This document shows, piece after piece, positions 1-6,977 of a stretch of DNA of 6,977 nt. The number at the start of each line of letters is the position of its first letter. The stretch's first letter is position 1. The DNA is taken from the NCBI GenBank assembly GCA_030049955.1, contig JASIJX010000349.1, positions 1 to 6,977 on the forward strand, written 5' to 3'. The notes under the pieces are model-generated. The model was given only the letters and a program-made list of their open reading frames with translations, did no database searches and was not told the DNA's origin. The stretch is from Acidobacteriaceae bacterium (GTDB lineage Bacteria; Acidobacteriota; Terriglobia; Terriglobales; Acidobacteriaceae). The translations under genes were made by a program, and so were the position numbers.

Positions 1-1839
1 CACCAGGCGCTGACGCCTGTGGTCGACGTGGCGCGGGAGCCGCGCTGGGGACGCGTGGAAGAGACCTATGGCGAGGATCCTTTCCTTGTCGCGCGGCTGG
101 GAATCGCCGCCGTCAAGGGTTTCCAGGGTGACCGCAGCTTTCGCGACAAGCGCCACGTAATTGCCACGCTCAAGCACTTTGTGGGGCACGGCCAGCCCGA
201 GTCGGGTATGAACTGCGCGCCGGCAAACGTCTCCATGCGCGTGCTGCGCGAGACGTTTCTATCCACGTTCCGCGAAGCGCTGCGTGAGACAGGCGCCATC
301 AGCGTGATGGCGTCCTACAACGAAGTTGACGGCATTCCTTCGCATGCCAACCGCTGGCTGCTTAGGGACGTGCTGCGCAAGGAGATGGGCTTCAAAGGCT
401 TCGTCGTCTCTGACTACTTCGCCATCTGGGAACTGGGCTACCGGCCCGACACGCACGGTCACTTCGTGGCCAAAGACAAGAAGGAGTCCTGTGCACTCGC
501 GGTCAAGGCCGGCGTGAATATCGAGCTGCCCGATCCCGACTGCTACCTCCATCTTGTGGAACTGGTGCGTAAGGGCGTCTTGAAGGAATCGGAGCTCGAT
601 GAGCTGGTGGAGCCGATGCTCTTTTGGAAGTTCGAAATGGGCCTCTTCGACGATCCGTATGTCGACCCCAGCGAGGCCGAGCGCGTGGTGGGCTGCGAGG
701 AACACGGCCAATTGGCTCTCGCGGCTGCACGCGAGGCCATCACTCTGCTTAAGAACGAAAACGGCATTGCTCCTCTCGACATGAGCAAGATCAAGACTCT
801 CGCGGTGATTGGGCCGAATGCCGACCGCACGCTGCTGGGCGGATACAGCGGCCGGCCCAAGCATGAGGTCACGGTGCTTGAGGGCATTCGCGAGAAAGTT
901 GGTAAGCAGGCCAGTAAGCAGATCAAGGTGCTCTACAGCGAAGGCTGCAAAATCACCATCGGCGGCAACTGGAACCAGGATGAAGTTGTTCCCAGTGACC
1001 CAGAGGAAGATCGCCGCCAGATCGCCGAAGCGATCAAGGTCGCACGCAAGGCTGATGTGATTGTGCTGGCTATAGGCGGAAACGAGCAGACCTCGCGTGA
1101 GGCCTGGTCTCTGAACCACATGGGCGACCGCACCAGCCTTGACCTGATCGGCCGCCAGGAAGAGCTGGTGAAGGCGATGCTGGCCACGGGCAAGCCGGTA
1201 ATCGTGTTTCTCTTCAATGGACGGCCGATTTCCATTAACTATTTAGCGCAAAATGTGCCTGTCATCTACGAGTGCTGGTATCTGGGCCAGGAGACGGGCC
1301 GCGCAGTGGCCGATGTGTTGTTCGGCGACTATAACCCAAGCGGCAAGTTGCCCATCACCATTCCGCGCTCTGCCGGCCATTTGCCGGCGTTTTACAACTA
1401 CAAGCCATCGTCCCGCCGCGGCTATCTCTTCGACGATGTCTCGCCGCTTTACGCGTTCGGATACGGCCTCAGCTATACCAGCTTCTCGATTGCCAATCCT
1501 CGGCTGACGAAAAAGAAAATCCGGCGCGAAGGATCGACACGCGTTCTGGTGGATGTAACCAATACCGGCAAGCGCGAAGGGACTGAAGTGGTGCAGCTCT
1601 ACATCCGGGACGTGGTCAGCTCTGTGACTCGCCCGGTCAAGGAGTTAAAAGGATTCCGCAGAGTGAGTTTGCAACCGGGCGAAACAACGACCGTAACCTT
1701 TGAGATCACGCCCGACCTGCTGAAGTTCTACGACGTGAATATGCAGTACGTTGTCGAACCGGGCGACTTTGAGCTGATGGTTGGCAACTCCTCGCGCGAC
1801 GCCGATCTGAAGAAACTCACGCTCAGCGTGACTGCGTAA
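1..1839 (+). CDS. GH3 beta-glycosidase (beta-glucosidase/beta-xylosidase), 5' partial
   Basis: Hydrolyses terminal beta-linked sugars from oligosaccharides by the retaining GH3 mechanism. The frame is open from base 1, and codons 1-6 (HQALTP) continue the family motif that leads into [21 protein letters not shown]. The true start is therefore upstream, and the GTG at 19 is internal. Domains in window codons: TIM barrel to about 210, with KHF at 58-60 and the nucleophile Asp138 in VVSDY; alpha/beta sandwich about 245-495, with a likely acid/base Glu367 in TSREAW followed by GDRTSLDL; fibronectin-III-like domain about 515-605 with [18 protein letters not shown]. The missing N-terminus hides any signal peptide, so location is unknown. 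It is the first visible gene of a tight operon with a sugar symporter and a GH10 xylanase, which favours beta-xylosidase or xylo-oligosaccharide activity. Sequence alone does not separate this from beta-glucosidase. The family call is very secure; the substrate is inferred. Confidence 0.95.
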   Translation, partial: HQALTPVVDVAREPRWGRVEETYGEDPFLVARLGIAAVKGFQGDRSFRDKRHVIATLKHFVGHGQPESGMNCAPANVSMRVLRETFLSTFREALRETGAISVMASYNEVDGIPSHANRWLLRDVLRKEMGFKGFVVSDYFAIWELGYRPDTHGHFVAKDKKESCALAVKAGVNIELPDPDCYLHLVELVRKGVLKESELDELVEPMLFWKFEMGLFDDPYVDPSEAERVVGCEEHGQLALAAAREAITLLKNENGIAPLDMSKIKTLAVIGPNADRTLLGGYSGRPKHEVTVLEGIREKVGKQASKQIKVLYSEGCKITIGGNWNQDEVVPSDPEEDRRQIAEAIKVARKADVIVLAIGGNEQTSREAWSLNHMGDRTSLDLIGRQEELVKAMLATGKPVIVFLFNGRPISINYLAQNVPVIYECWYLGQETGRAVADVLFGDYNPSGKLPITIPRSAGHLPAFYNYKPSSRRGYLFDDVSPLYAFGYGLSYTSFSIANPRLTKKKIRREGSTRVLVDVTNTGKREGTEVVQLYIRDVVSSVTRPVKELKGFRRVSLQPGETTTVTFEITPDLLKFYDVNMQYVVEPGDFELMVGNSSRDADLKKLTLSVTA

Positions 1840-1870
1840 CAGCCGCGAGAAGACAAAAGACGGGACAGTT

Positions 1871-3235
1871 ATGGCGATAAAGCTTTCTTTCAGTGAAAAG
1901 TTCGGATACGGCTTGGGCGACTTGGCCGCCAACTTCGTCTTTCAGGCGGTGATGGCCCTGCAACTGGACTTCTACACCAAAACCTATGGCCTGTCGCCGG
2001 CTGAAGCGGGCACCATGTTTCTCGTCGTCGGACTCGGCTCGGCCGTATTCAATCCCGTGATGGGCGTCATCGCCGACCGCACCGTCACGCGCTGGGGCCG
2101 TTTCCGGCCATGGTTGCTCTGGACCTCGTTCCCCTTCGGCATCATCGGCATTCTCACCTTTACCACGCCGAACATCAGCCCCGCGGGCAAGCTCATTTAC
2201 GCCTGGTGCACTTACCTGCTGCTGCGGCTCATCTACGCGGCCAATAACGTTCCGTATTCTTCGTTGACCGCCGTCATGACCGACGATCCGGACGAGCGCA
2301 ACGTCATCACCTCCTACCGTCAGTTCTTCGCCAACTCCGCCGGCTTCATCGTTGGCGCGCTCGCAGTTCCCATGATGAACTATCTGGGCGGCAACAACAG
2401 CGCGCTCGGTTACCAGTTGACCATGGGCAGTTTTCTCGCGCTCTCCATCGTGCTCTTCCTCGTCGCCTTCGCCGTCTCCAAGGAGAGAATCCAGCCCGAT
2501 ACGGCACAGGAAACCTCCGTCACCCGCGATCTCGGCGACCTCGTTCACAACCCTTCCTGGGTGACGCTCTTTCTCGCCACCGTCTTCTACTTCACCGCGC
2601 TGCTCATTCGCGGCAATGTCATGCTGCCGTATTTTGAAACCCTCGCCAGCAACAAGCTGTACTTCAGCTGGCTGAACGGCTTCGGACTAGCGGCGCTGCT
2701 CGTTGGCGTCACCTGCTCCACGGCACTGGTGAGGAAATGGGGCAAGCGCGCCGTCTTCTTCTGGAGCATGCTGCTCACCGGGCTCTGCACCGCCGCGCTT
2801 TACCTCCTAAACCCAACGGCGATCGTGTCCATCGTCGCGCTTGAAGTTGTGCGGCAGTTCATCTTCGGCTGCTCCGGCCCGGTGCTGTGGTCCATGATGG
2901 CTGACGTGGCCGACTACGGTGAGTGGAAGACTGGCCGCCGCGCCACCGGCACCGTCATCTCCGCCACAGTGTTTGCCCTCTGGGTCGGCGTCGCCCTGGG
3001 CGGCGCTGCCGCCGGCTGGCTGCTTTCGTTGTTTGGCTATGTCTCCGATGCCGAGGTCCAGACAGCGCACGCGCAATTGGGCATACAGCTTGCGCCCAGC
3101 GTCTTTGCGGGTCTCGCGTTCCTGGCCGCCGCCGTGTGCCTCTACTTCTACCCCATCACTCGCGAATTGAACCACACGATCGCCAGCGAGCTCGCCGAGC
3201 GTCGCAAGACCTTCGCGCCGCAAGCGATTTCGTAA
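1871..3235 (+). CDS. GPH-family (MelB/XynP-like) MFS sugar transporter
   Basis: Inner-membrane glycoside-pentoside-hexuronide transporter of the MFS superfamily. At 454 aa it has the normal length for about 12 transmembrane helices. Family signatures seen: [13 protein letters not shown] at residues 69-81 (the sodium:galactoside symporter signature region), [19 protein letters not shown] at 125-143, and [17 protein letters not shown] at 348-364 before the last helices. The N-terminus ([18 protein letters not shown]) is typical, which supports the ATG at 1871 despite a weak ribosome site (GGGA at 1862-1865). It lies 31 bases after the GH3 stop and 39 bases before the GH10 xylanase, so it is probably co-transcribed and imports xylo-oligosaccharides or related beta-glycosides. 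Oddity: where MelB has its cation-binding Asp55 and Asp59, this protein reads Ser57 and Asn61 ([12 protein letters not shown]), so cation coupling may differ. Family secure; substrate and coupling inferred. Confidence 0.95.
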   Translation: MAIKLSFSEKFGYGLGDLAANFVFQAVMALQLDFYTKTYGLSPAEAGTMFLVVGLGSAVFNPVMGVIADRTVTRWGRFRPWLLWTSFPFGIIGILTFTTPNISPAGKLIYAWCTYLLLRLIYAANNVPYSSLTAVMTDDPDERNVITSYRQFFANSAGFIVGALAVPMMNYLGGNNSALGYQLTMGSFLALSIVLFLVAFAVSKERIQPDTAQETSVTRDLGDLVHNPSWVTLFLATVFYFTALLIRGNVMLPYFETLASNKLYFSWLNGFGLAALLVGVTCSTALVRKWGKRAVFFWSMLLTGLCTAALYLLNPTAIVSIVALEVVRQFIFGCSGPVLWSMMADVADYGEWKTGRRATGTVISATVFALWVGVALGGAAAGWLLSLFGYVSDAEVQTAHAQLGIQLAPSVFAGLAFLAAAVCLYFYPITRELNHTIASELAERRKTFAPQAIS

Positions 3236-3274
3236 CTTGCGCGTCACCCGAGACTCCGGAAAGGAAAAAACGCC

Positions 3275-4420
3275 ATGAATGCAAGCGCAGTGCGACAGAC
3301 AGTTGCAGCGGCTCTGTTCATAGCGGCTGGGCTAACGGCATGGGCGCAGGCGCCAAATGCGCTTCCGGATACGTTGAAGGATGCCTACAAGGACGACTTC
3401 TACATCGGTGCAGCCATCAACGCCAGCCAGATCGACGGTCAGGATGCGCGCGACGACGCCATCATCGCAGCGCAATTCAACTCCATCTCGCCGGAGAACG
3501 CGCTCAAGTGGGCGAGCATTCATCCGCTGCCGAATAGCTACGATTTTCGCTTGCCCGACCTTTATGTCGAGTTCGGCGAGCGGCGCCACATGTATATCCA
3601 CGGCCACACGCTGGTGTGGCACAACCAGACTCCGGCATGGGTCTTTCACGACGACAAGGGCAACCTGCTTACCCGCGACGCCCTGCTCGCGCGTCTGCAC
3701 GACCACATTCAGACAGTGGTCGGCCGCTACAAGGGACGCATCCAGAGTTGGGATGTGGTGAACGAGGCTCTGAACGACGATGGCACGATGCGGCAATCGC
3801 TCTGGTACAAGATCATTGGGCCGGACTATGTCGCCAAGGCCTTCGAGTATGCGCACGAAGCCGATCCGCAGGCGCTGCTCTGCTACAACGACTACAACCT
3901 CGAGAACGAGCCCAAGCGCAACGGCGCCATCGCGCTGGTGAAACAACTTAAGTCCGAAGGTGTGCCGATTGGCTGCGTGGGGCTTCAGGACCACGATCAT
4001 CTCGACTGGCCAACGATGAAACAGGAGGACGCCACCATCTCCGCTTTCGCCGCACTGGGCGTCAAAGTCGCCATCTCCGAGCTCGATGTCGACGTGCTGC
4101 CGGCTGCGGGTCATCAGCCTACAGCCGATATCTCCTATCACGTGGCGCAGGACCCCAAACTGAATCCCTACGTGAACGGATTGCCTGAGGCCGTGCGCAA
4201 GCAGCTTGCCGGCCGCTATTCGGATCTGTTTCGCGTCTACCTCAAGCACCGGAGCCAGATCGTCCGCGTCACCCTCTGGGGCGTCACAAATAACCAATCA
4301 TGGCTCAATAATTTCCCCGTCAGCGGGCGCACGAATTATCCACTGCTCTTCGACCGCACGGGCGAGCCGAATGCAGCATTCGATGCCGTTCTGCGTCTCG
4401 GAACAGATGCCCGACAATAA
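3275..4420 (+). CDS. Exported GH10 endo-1,4-beta-xylanase
   Basis: Retaining endo-xylanase that cuts internal beta-1,4 bonds of the xylan backbone. The 381 aa protein is a signal peptide plus one GH10 barrel, with no carbohydrate-binding module. Residues 1-25 form a signal peptide (basic start, hydrophobic VAAALFIAAGLTAWA, AQA cleavage region). GH10 landmarks: SPENALKW at 72-79, HTLVWHNQTPAW at 111-122, acid/base Glu164 in WDVVNEA, YNDYNLE at 204-210, Gln238 and His240 in GLQDH, nucleophile Glu269 in ISELDVDVL, and TLWGVTNNQSWL followed by GRTNYPLLFDR at 333-361. All catalytic residues are present, so it should be active in the periplasm or outside the cell. The start is fixed by AAGGA at 3261-3265, nine bases before the ATG. 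It is the last gene of the operon and supplies the oligosaccharides its neighbours would handle. Very secure. Confidence 0.97.
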   Translation: MNASAVRQTVAAALFIAAGLTAWAQAPNALPDTLKDAYKDDFYIGAAINASQIDGQDARDDAIIAAQFNSISPENALKWASIHPLPNSYDFRLPDLYVEFGERRHMYIHGHTLVWHNQTPAWVFHDDKGNLLTRDALLARLHDHIQTVVGRYKGRIQSWDVVNEALNDDGTMRQSLWYKIIGPDYVAKAFEYAHEADPQALLCYNDYNLENEPKRNGAIALVKQLKSEGVPIGCVGLQDHDHLDWPTMKQEDATISAFAALGVKVAISELDVDVLPAAGHQPTADISYHVAQDPKLNPYVNGLPEAVRKQLAGRYSDLFRVYLKHRSQIVRVTLWGVTNNQSWLNNFPVSGRTNYPLLFDRTGEPNAAFDAVLRLGTDARQ

Positions 4421-4442
4421 GAGCAGCCGGCCCACTTAGTCC

Positions 4443-4475
4443 GGCAGTGTTCGGTGTCAGCAGAGAACACCTGCC
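4443..4475. terminator. Imperfect hairpin between convergent genes (possible terminator)
   Basis: GGCAGTGTTC at 4443-4452 pairs with GAACACCTGCC at 4465-4475, giving ten base pairs with one bulged base and a 12-base loop. It lies between the stops of the GH10 gene (4420) and the convergent GH16 gene (4527), where a two-way terminator would be expected. There is no T-run after the stem on either strand, so it is not a classical intrinsic terminator. It could also be an mRNA 3'-end stabilising structure. Confidence 0.35.
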
Positions 4476-4526
4476 TGCGCTAACTGCGCGAAGCGAGTGC
4501 TCATCACAGGGTTTGTCTTCACGTTA

Positions 4527-5360
4527 CTACTGATAAACGTGCACCCATGCAACATCGAGTCGCTGATTTCCCGTACCCGGACGCGCCATCTCGGACAGAA
4601 CCAGGTTAAGCCGTTGTTTCTCGCATATCGGCGGCGAGGGCGCGGTCGATACAAGCTTGTTATTTACGTACCAGCTCACCTTACCAGGCTGCCAGAGAAG
4701 GCCGAAAGTATTCCAACCGGAAAGATCAGTCCCGGCAGGCAGCTGAATTACATGGTTGGCATTGAAAGTCGAGCGTCCAGACTCCCAATCGTGCACCGTC
4801 CCCTGGTAGGTTCCAGCTTTCGGATAGAAAGTCTCCATGATATCGATTTCGCAAAAATCGGCAGCAGGATTTCCCACCGTAGGCTTTTTGGCCGTTGCCA
4901 ACGCAACGGGGATGGGGCTCTCCAGCCACCATGAGGGGAAGCTTTTACCATTCGGGTCAAAGCGAAGTCGAGCCTCAAAGTAGCCGTACAAAAAGCCCCC
5001 CTGCGAGGACTTCGGAGACAGGGTCGTTATGATGGTCGCCGTGTTAGTCGACGATTTAGCCGGCGGTGACGCCGTAAGGCTGAGAATGCCGTTTGGGACA
5101 GCAATCAGCTCGCCCGGTGGTTTCCAGTTAGGATAAAACGCATCTGGATACTGCCACCAGGCGATCGGCTTACTGCCAGGATCGTCTAGATCAAAGTTGC
5201 TAAAGTTTTCGTCGACCGCCAAAGTCTTGAACACTGTCTGTGGTGTTCGCGAAATCGTCTGCGGGCCTGCTTGCGATGAGGCCAGGTGCGCCCCGCCGTA
5301 AGCAATCATAGCGGTCACTGCGAGTGTGGTAACGATACGGGTCACGCTTTTGTGTCTCAT
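4527..5360 (-). CDS. Exported GH16 beta-glucanase-like glycoside hydrolase
   Basis: Predicted retaining GH16 endo-glycosidase with a concanavalin A-like beta-jellyroll fold; usual substrates are beta-1,3 or mixed-linkage glucans, some galactans. The 277 aa protein begins with a basic/hydrophobic signal or anchor (residues about 5-30, VTRIVTTLAVTAMIAYGGA). Family marks: GFLYGYFEARLRF at 122-134, SFPSWWL at 140-146, then catalytic EIDIMETF with nucleophile Glu171, Asp173 and acid/base Glu176 (the beta-bulge E-x-D-x-x-E form), GTVHDW at 187-192, and WNTFGLLWQPGKVSWYVN at 216-233. The strong GAGGTG site at 5365-5370, just upstream of the ATG, fixes the start. It is convergent with the xylanase operon and has its own transcription start. 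One sampled line (5161-5220) is 31/60 GC against 41/60 in the transporter (2041-2100), so acquisition from elsewhere is possible. Family fairly secure; substrate unknown. Confidence 0.88.
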   Translation of the reverse strand: MRHKSVTRIVTTLAVTAMIAYGGAHLASSQAGPQTISRTPQTVFKTLAVDENFSNFDLDDPGSKPIAWWQYPDAFYPNWKPPGELIAVPNGILSLTASPPAKSSTNTATIITTLSPKSSQGGFLYGYFEARLRFDPNGKSFPSWWLESPIPVALATAKKPTVGNPAADFCEIDIMETFYPKAGTYQGTVHDWESGRSTFNANHVIQLPAGTDLSGWNTFGLLWQPGKVSWYVNNKLVSTAPSPPICEKQRLNLVLSEMARPGTGNQRLDVAWVHVYQ

Positions 5361-5364
5361 ACGC

Positions 5365-5370
5365 CACCTC
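5365..5370 (-). promoter_or_regulatory. Shine-Dalgarno site of the GH16 gene
   Basis: Reading the minus strand, GAGGTG precedes the ATG at 5360-5358 with GCGT between them. It is the best ribosome site in the window. It favours this start over a longer reading frame and supports the gene being translated in its own right. Confidence 0.6.
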
Positions 5371-5529
5371 GGGTCGTCAACAGTACTGTCGCATTGGTCT
5401 GATTCGTCATGCAGGCCAGCGGGGTTTCAACCTCCGCCCGCGGGATGCGGTTGAGAGCATCAGCAAAAGCAAGATTGAAGCGGGGCCGCCGCCATCTGAA
5501 GAGAGAGCGGAAGCGAAGCGGCGCCTGAC

Positions 5530-5587
5530 TGATTGACTGGATTGGTGACGCGGTAAGAATCGAACGTGCAACCCGTCGGTCAAGAAT
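5530..5587 (-). repeat. Degenerate tRNA 3'-half remnant, copy 1 (tRNA-Lys-like, possible att scar)
   Basis: Read on the minus strand, 5587 down to 5543 gives a run like the 3' half of a tRNA: CTTGACC, GGGTT as variable region, a T-arm with a perfect TTCGATT loop (5564-5558), then CCGCGTCACCA with an apparent CCA end at 5545-5543. The T-stem (GCACG/CTTAC) has two mismatches and there is no D-arm or 5' acceptor strand, so it is not a working tRNA. It matches copy 2 at 6441-6500 at about four positions in five over the tRNA-like core. The similarity seems to extend about 15 bases beyond the 3' end (TGATTGACTGGATTGG against TGATGTGATGGATGG). Confidence 0.6.
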
Positions 5588-5661
5588 TGCAATACGCGCG
5601 AATTCCTTCATTAAATTAAGAGGATGACAGATTGATAAACACACTTGAGTCCTGTCATCGC

Positions 5662-5670
5662 AAAGGAGAG
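5662..5670 (+). promoter_or_regulatory. Purine-rich possible ribosome site for the membrane-protein gene
   Basis: AAAGGAGAG has a good Shine-Dalgarno core but stands far from either candidate start. There are 15 bases from AGGAG (5664-5668) to the GTG at 5684 and 30 to the ATG at 5699. This favours the GTG, or translation is weak. An in-frame TAG at 5678-5680 excludes anything longer. Confidence 0.3.
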
Positions 5671-5683
5671 TCCGTTCTAGCCG

Positions 5684-6373
5684 GTGTACATTGGGCACAT
5701 GGTCAATGAAAAAACCGCAGCCGCGCAGGATCAGGCAATCACGAATGCCGCAGGACGGTTTGAGCCCCGGTGGCCCGCTCTTGTGGGTCTGCTTGCAGTT
5801 GGAGTGTTGCGCTTCGCTCTTCCCGATCATCTTTCGGCAGGTCCTGACTGGCTCTTGATCGTCGTTGTCGCGATTCTCGCGATCCCCACCGTTTGGACGC
5901 GCAGGCTAGGGTTTCAGCGCAGTAATGCAATTCTGGGCTATGTTTTGGTGTCGGTCGTGACCGCCGACATGATCTGGTCACTGTGCCTGCTGGTATCGAC
6001 TCTGCCGGCACACCGAATTTCGCCGCTGGACCTGTTGCGGGCCTCGGCTGCCTTATGGATTTCGAACATCATCGTCTTTGCGTCATGGTACTGGCGTCTT
6101 GACGCTGGCGGCCCGCACGCCAGGGATTTGCGCGGTATTCACGCCAACGGGGCTTTCTTGTTTCCGCAGATGACCATGAGAAATAATGCCGACCGATCCT
6201 GGAGTCCGGGTTTTGTCGATTACCTTTTTCTGGCCTTCAACACAAGCACCGCCTTTTCGCCAACGGACTGCCCGGTACTGACGCGCTGGGCCAAGCTGTT
6301 GATGATGCTTCAGTCGCTCATCTCTCTGGCTACCATCGTGCTGCTCGCAGCGCGTGCGGTTAATATTCTCTAG
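5684..6373 (+). CDS. Six-segment membrane protein with channel-like C-terminus, function unknown
   Basis: An integral membrane protein of 229 aa from the GTG, or 224 aa from the ATG at 5699; the choice is open because the nearest ribosome site is poorly spaced. Hydrophobic segments lie at about residues 31-47, 56-71, 82-107, 117-140, 177-191 and 205-226. The first four, with a conserved-looking SNIIVFASWYWRLDAGG, are followed by a soluble stretch (about 141-175). A final pair of segments reads FVDYLFLAFNTSTAFSPTD, a polar loop, then RWAKLLMMLQSLISLATIVLLAARAVNIL. This ending has the layout of a two-TM potassium channel or DUF1345-type protein, but where T-V-G-Y-G-D would be expected it reads T-A-F-S-P-T-D. 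A potassium channel role is therefore not supported. It stands alone between two tRNA-like repeats, facing away from the GH16 gene. A real gene is likely; no function is assigned. Confidence 0.8.
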   Translation: MYIGHMVNEKTAAAQDQAITNAAGRFEPRWPALVGLLAVGVLRFALPDHLSAGPDWLLIVVVAILAIPTVWTRRLGFQRSNAILGYVLVSVVTADMIWSLCLLVSTLPAHRISPLDLLRASAALWISNIIVFASWYWRLDAGGPHARDLRGIHANGAFLFPQMTMRNNADRSWSPGFVDYLFLAFNTSTAFSPTDCPVLTRWAKLLMMLQSLISLATIVLLAARAVNIL

Positions 6374-6977
6374 AGCACGTTATAGATGGGGTTTTGTATA
6401 AGCGGAGAAGAACGGGAGAGCCACTTCGGGAGCCACTTGTTGATGTGATGGATGGATGGACGCGGTAGGAACCGAACCTGCAACCTGCGCGGTTAAGAGT
6501 AGCAAGACAGCCAATTTTCTACTGATCACTGTGATTGACTGTGGAGTGTTCGCTCACCACTGTTTATGCTGCTTCTAAGCCTATCCACGCTGCTCCCGAT
6601 GTCGGCGGTTTGCTGCCAGGGGTCCCCGGTATATTCCCCGGTAGGATTCTCCCATCTCAAGCACAAACATTGAGCCCGGGTGGACACTCTCTCTTTCCTA
6701 CTTCGGACGCTTAGATTCGCGGTTCTCGATTGGCTTGGGCTTGTGCTCGCACCGCTCTTGATCGGGATCATTTACGCAATAATACCCATGGTCCCGAGAA
6801 AACCACAGAGATGTGCTGAGTTCGTAAACGATATCCTCTCCGCACCATCCACATATTTTTTGGCTGCTCATTGGACTTGCTTTCCCTCTCGTGTCGCACT
6901 CAATGGCGCATCGATCTGATCACTGCATGAATATAACGCTTCCGGGTCGCTTCTGAGCCGGGGGAATGGCCCAATTT
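6374..6977. other. Gene-poor, probably decayed region
   Basis: No convincing gene was found. It contains a 12-base-period direct repeat (GAGCCACTT at 6418-6426 and 6430-6438), the second tRNA-like repeat (6441-6500), an 11-base palindrome ATCAC-T-GTGAT (6525-6535), and a nearby direct repeat of TCCCCGGTA (6623-6631) and TCCCCGGTA (6634-6642, after a T). A 79-codon frame at 6680-6919 (+, GTG start) has a hydrophobic stretch (LGLVLAPLLIGIIYAII) but no ribosome site, no recognised family, and a tail that does not read like a protein end. It may be a gene fragment. Nothing is seen in 6920-6977. Confidence 0.5.
6441..6500 (-). repeat. Degenerate tRNA 3'-half remnant, copy 2 (tRNA-Lys-CUU-like, possible att scar)
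   Basis: The minus strand from 6500 downward reads A, then CTCTTAA (6499-6493), the anticodon loop expected of tRNA-Lys with anticodon CTT. Next come CCGCG, a variable region CAGGTT, a T-stem GCAGG (6481-6477), a loop TTCGGTT (6476-6470, the normally invariant A58 being G), a T-stem CCTAC (6469-6465), acceptor strand CGCGTCC (6464-6458) and A. The bases before the anticodon loop (TGCTA) do not pair with CCGCG, and no D-arm or 5' acceptor follows, so only the 3' half survives. It lies in the same orientation as copy 1, about 912 bases away. Confidence 0.6.

Larger units (their letters stand above)
5361..5683. other. Gene-free spacer holding a tRNA-like remnant
   Basis: This spacer separates the divergent GH16 and membrane-protein genes, so it should hold both promoters. 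I could not fix either one: a TTGATA at 5632-5637 and TGTCAT at 5653-5658 are only 15 bases apart and match poorly. The stretch contains the first tRNA-like repeat (5530-5587). A minus-strand open frame crosses it (5830 down to 5357), but it has no family features and overlaps both flanking genes, so it is not called. Confidence 0.5.

Noticed and set aside
1823..2548. Minus-strand 241-codon open frame opposite the transporter gene.
   Set aside because: It is wholly antisense to a clear GPH transporter, its product is low-complexity and charged with no family features, and long antisense frames are common in GC-rich genes.
3332..4297. Minus-strand 321-codon open frame opposite the GH10 gene.
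   Set aside because: It is antisense to a xylanase with all catalytic motifs. The translation is valine/arginine/aspartate rich without domain motifs, as expected from the complement of GC-rich codons.
5543..5587. Functional tRNA gene at the first repeat, suggested by the CCA end.
   Set aside because: The anticodon stem, D-arm and 5' acceptor strand are missing and the T-stem has mismatches.
5632..5658. Possible promoter TTGATA / TGTCAT ahead of the membrane-protein gene.
   Set aside because: The spacing is only 15 bases and the -10 match is poor, so it is no better than chance for this composition.
5357..5830. Minus-strand 157-codon frame overlapping both the GH16 start and the membrane-protein gene.
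   Set aside because: It overlaps the first 147 bases of the membrane-protein gene, runs through the tRNA-like remnant and has no recognisable domain or membrane pattern.
6680..6919. Plus-strand 79-codon frame with a hydrophobic N-terminal stretch.
   Set aside because: It has a GTG start without a ribosome site, only one hydrophobic segment and no family resemblance. At most it is a gene fragment.

Overview
The window looks like a bacterial chromosome segment with high GC content (roughly 60% by eye in the first two thirds). It probably comes from a plant-polymer-degrading soil bacterium. The GH3 + GPH symporter + GH10 set and the protein style fit an Acidobacteriota (Terriglobia) genome best, but this is a judgement from memory and no phylogenetic marker is present.

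Left part (1-4420, + strand): a compact three-gene xylan/glycan utilisation operon with 31 and 39 base gaps. It holds a GH3 beta-glycosidase whose 5' end lies outside the window, a GPH-family (MelB/XynP-like) sugar transporter, and an exported GH10 endo-beta-1,4-xylanase with no extra modules. The simplest model is that the xylanase cuts xylan outside the cytoplasm, the transporter carries short xylo-oligosaccharides across the inner membrane, and the GH3 enzyme releases monosaccharides. No regulator or outer-membrane transporter is in view. The transporter lacks both acidic residues that bind the coupling cation in MelB.

Middle (4421-5360): a convergent intergenic gap with an imperfect hairpin, then a minus-strand gene for an exported GH16 beta-glucanase-like enzyme with a complete E-x-D-x-x-E catalytic motif. 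Its base composition looks less GC-rich than the operon.

Right part (5361-6977): gene-poor and apparently degraded. One gene (5684-6373, +) encodes a six-segment membrane protein whose end resembles a two-TM ion channel without a canonical selectivity filter. On either side of it lie two diverged copies, in direct orientation about 0.9 kb apart, of the 3' half of a tRNA, most likely tRNA-Lys(CUU), read on the minus strand. Neither is an intact tRNA. They look like attachment-site scars of integrative elements or members of a tRNA-derived repeat, and they are the least expected structure here. The last 600 bases hold no convincing gene.
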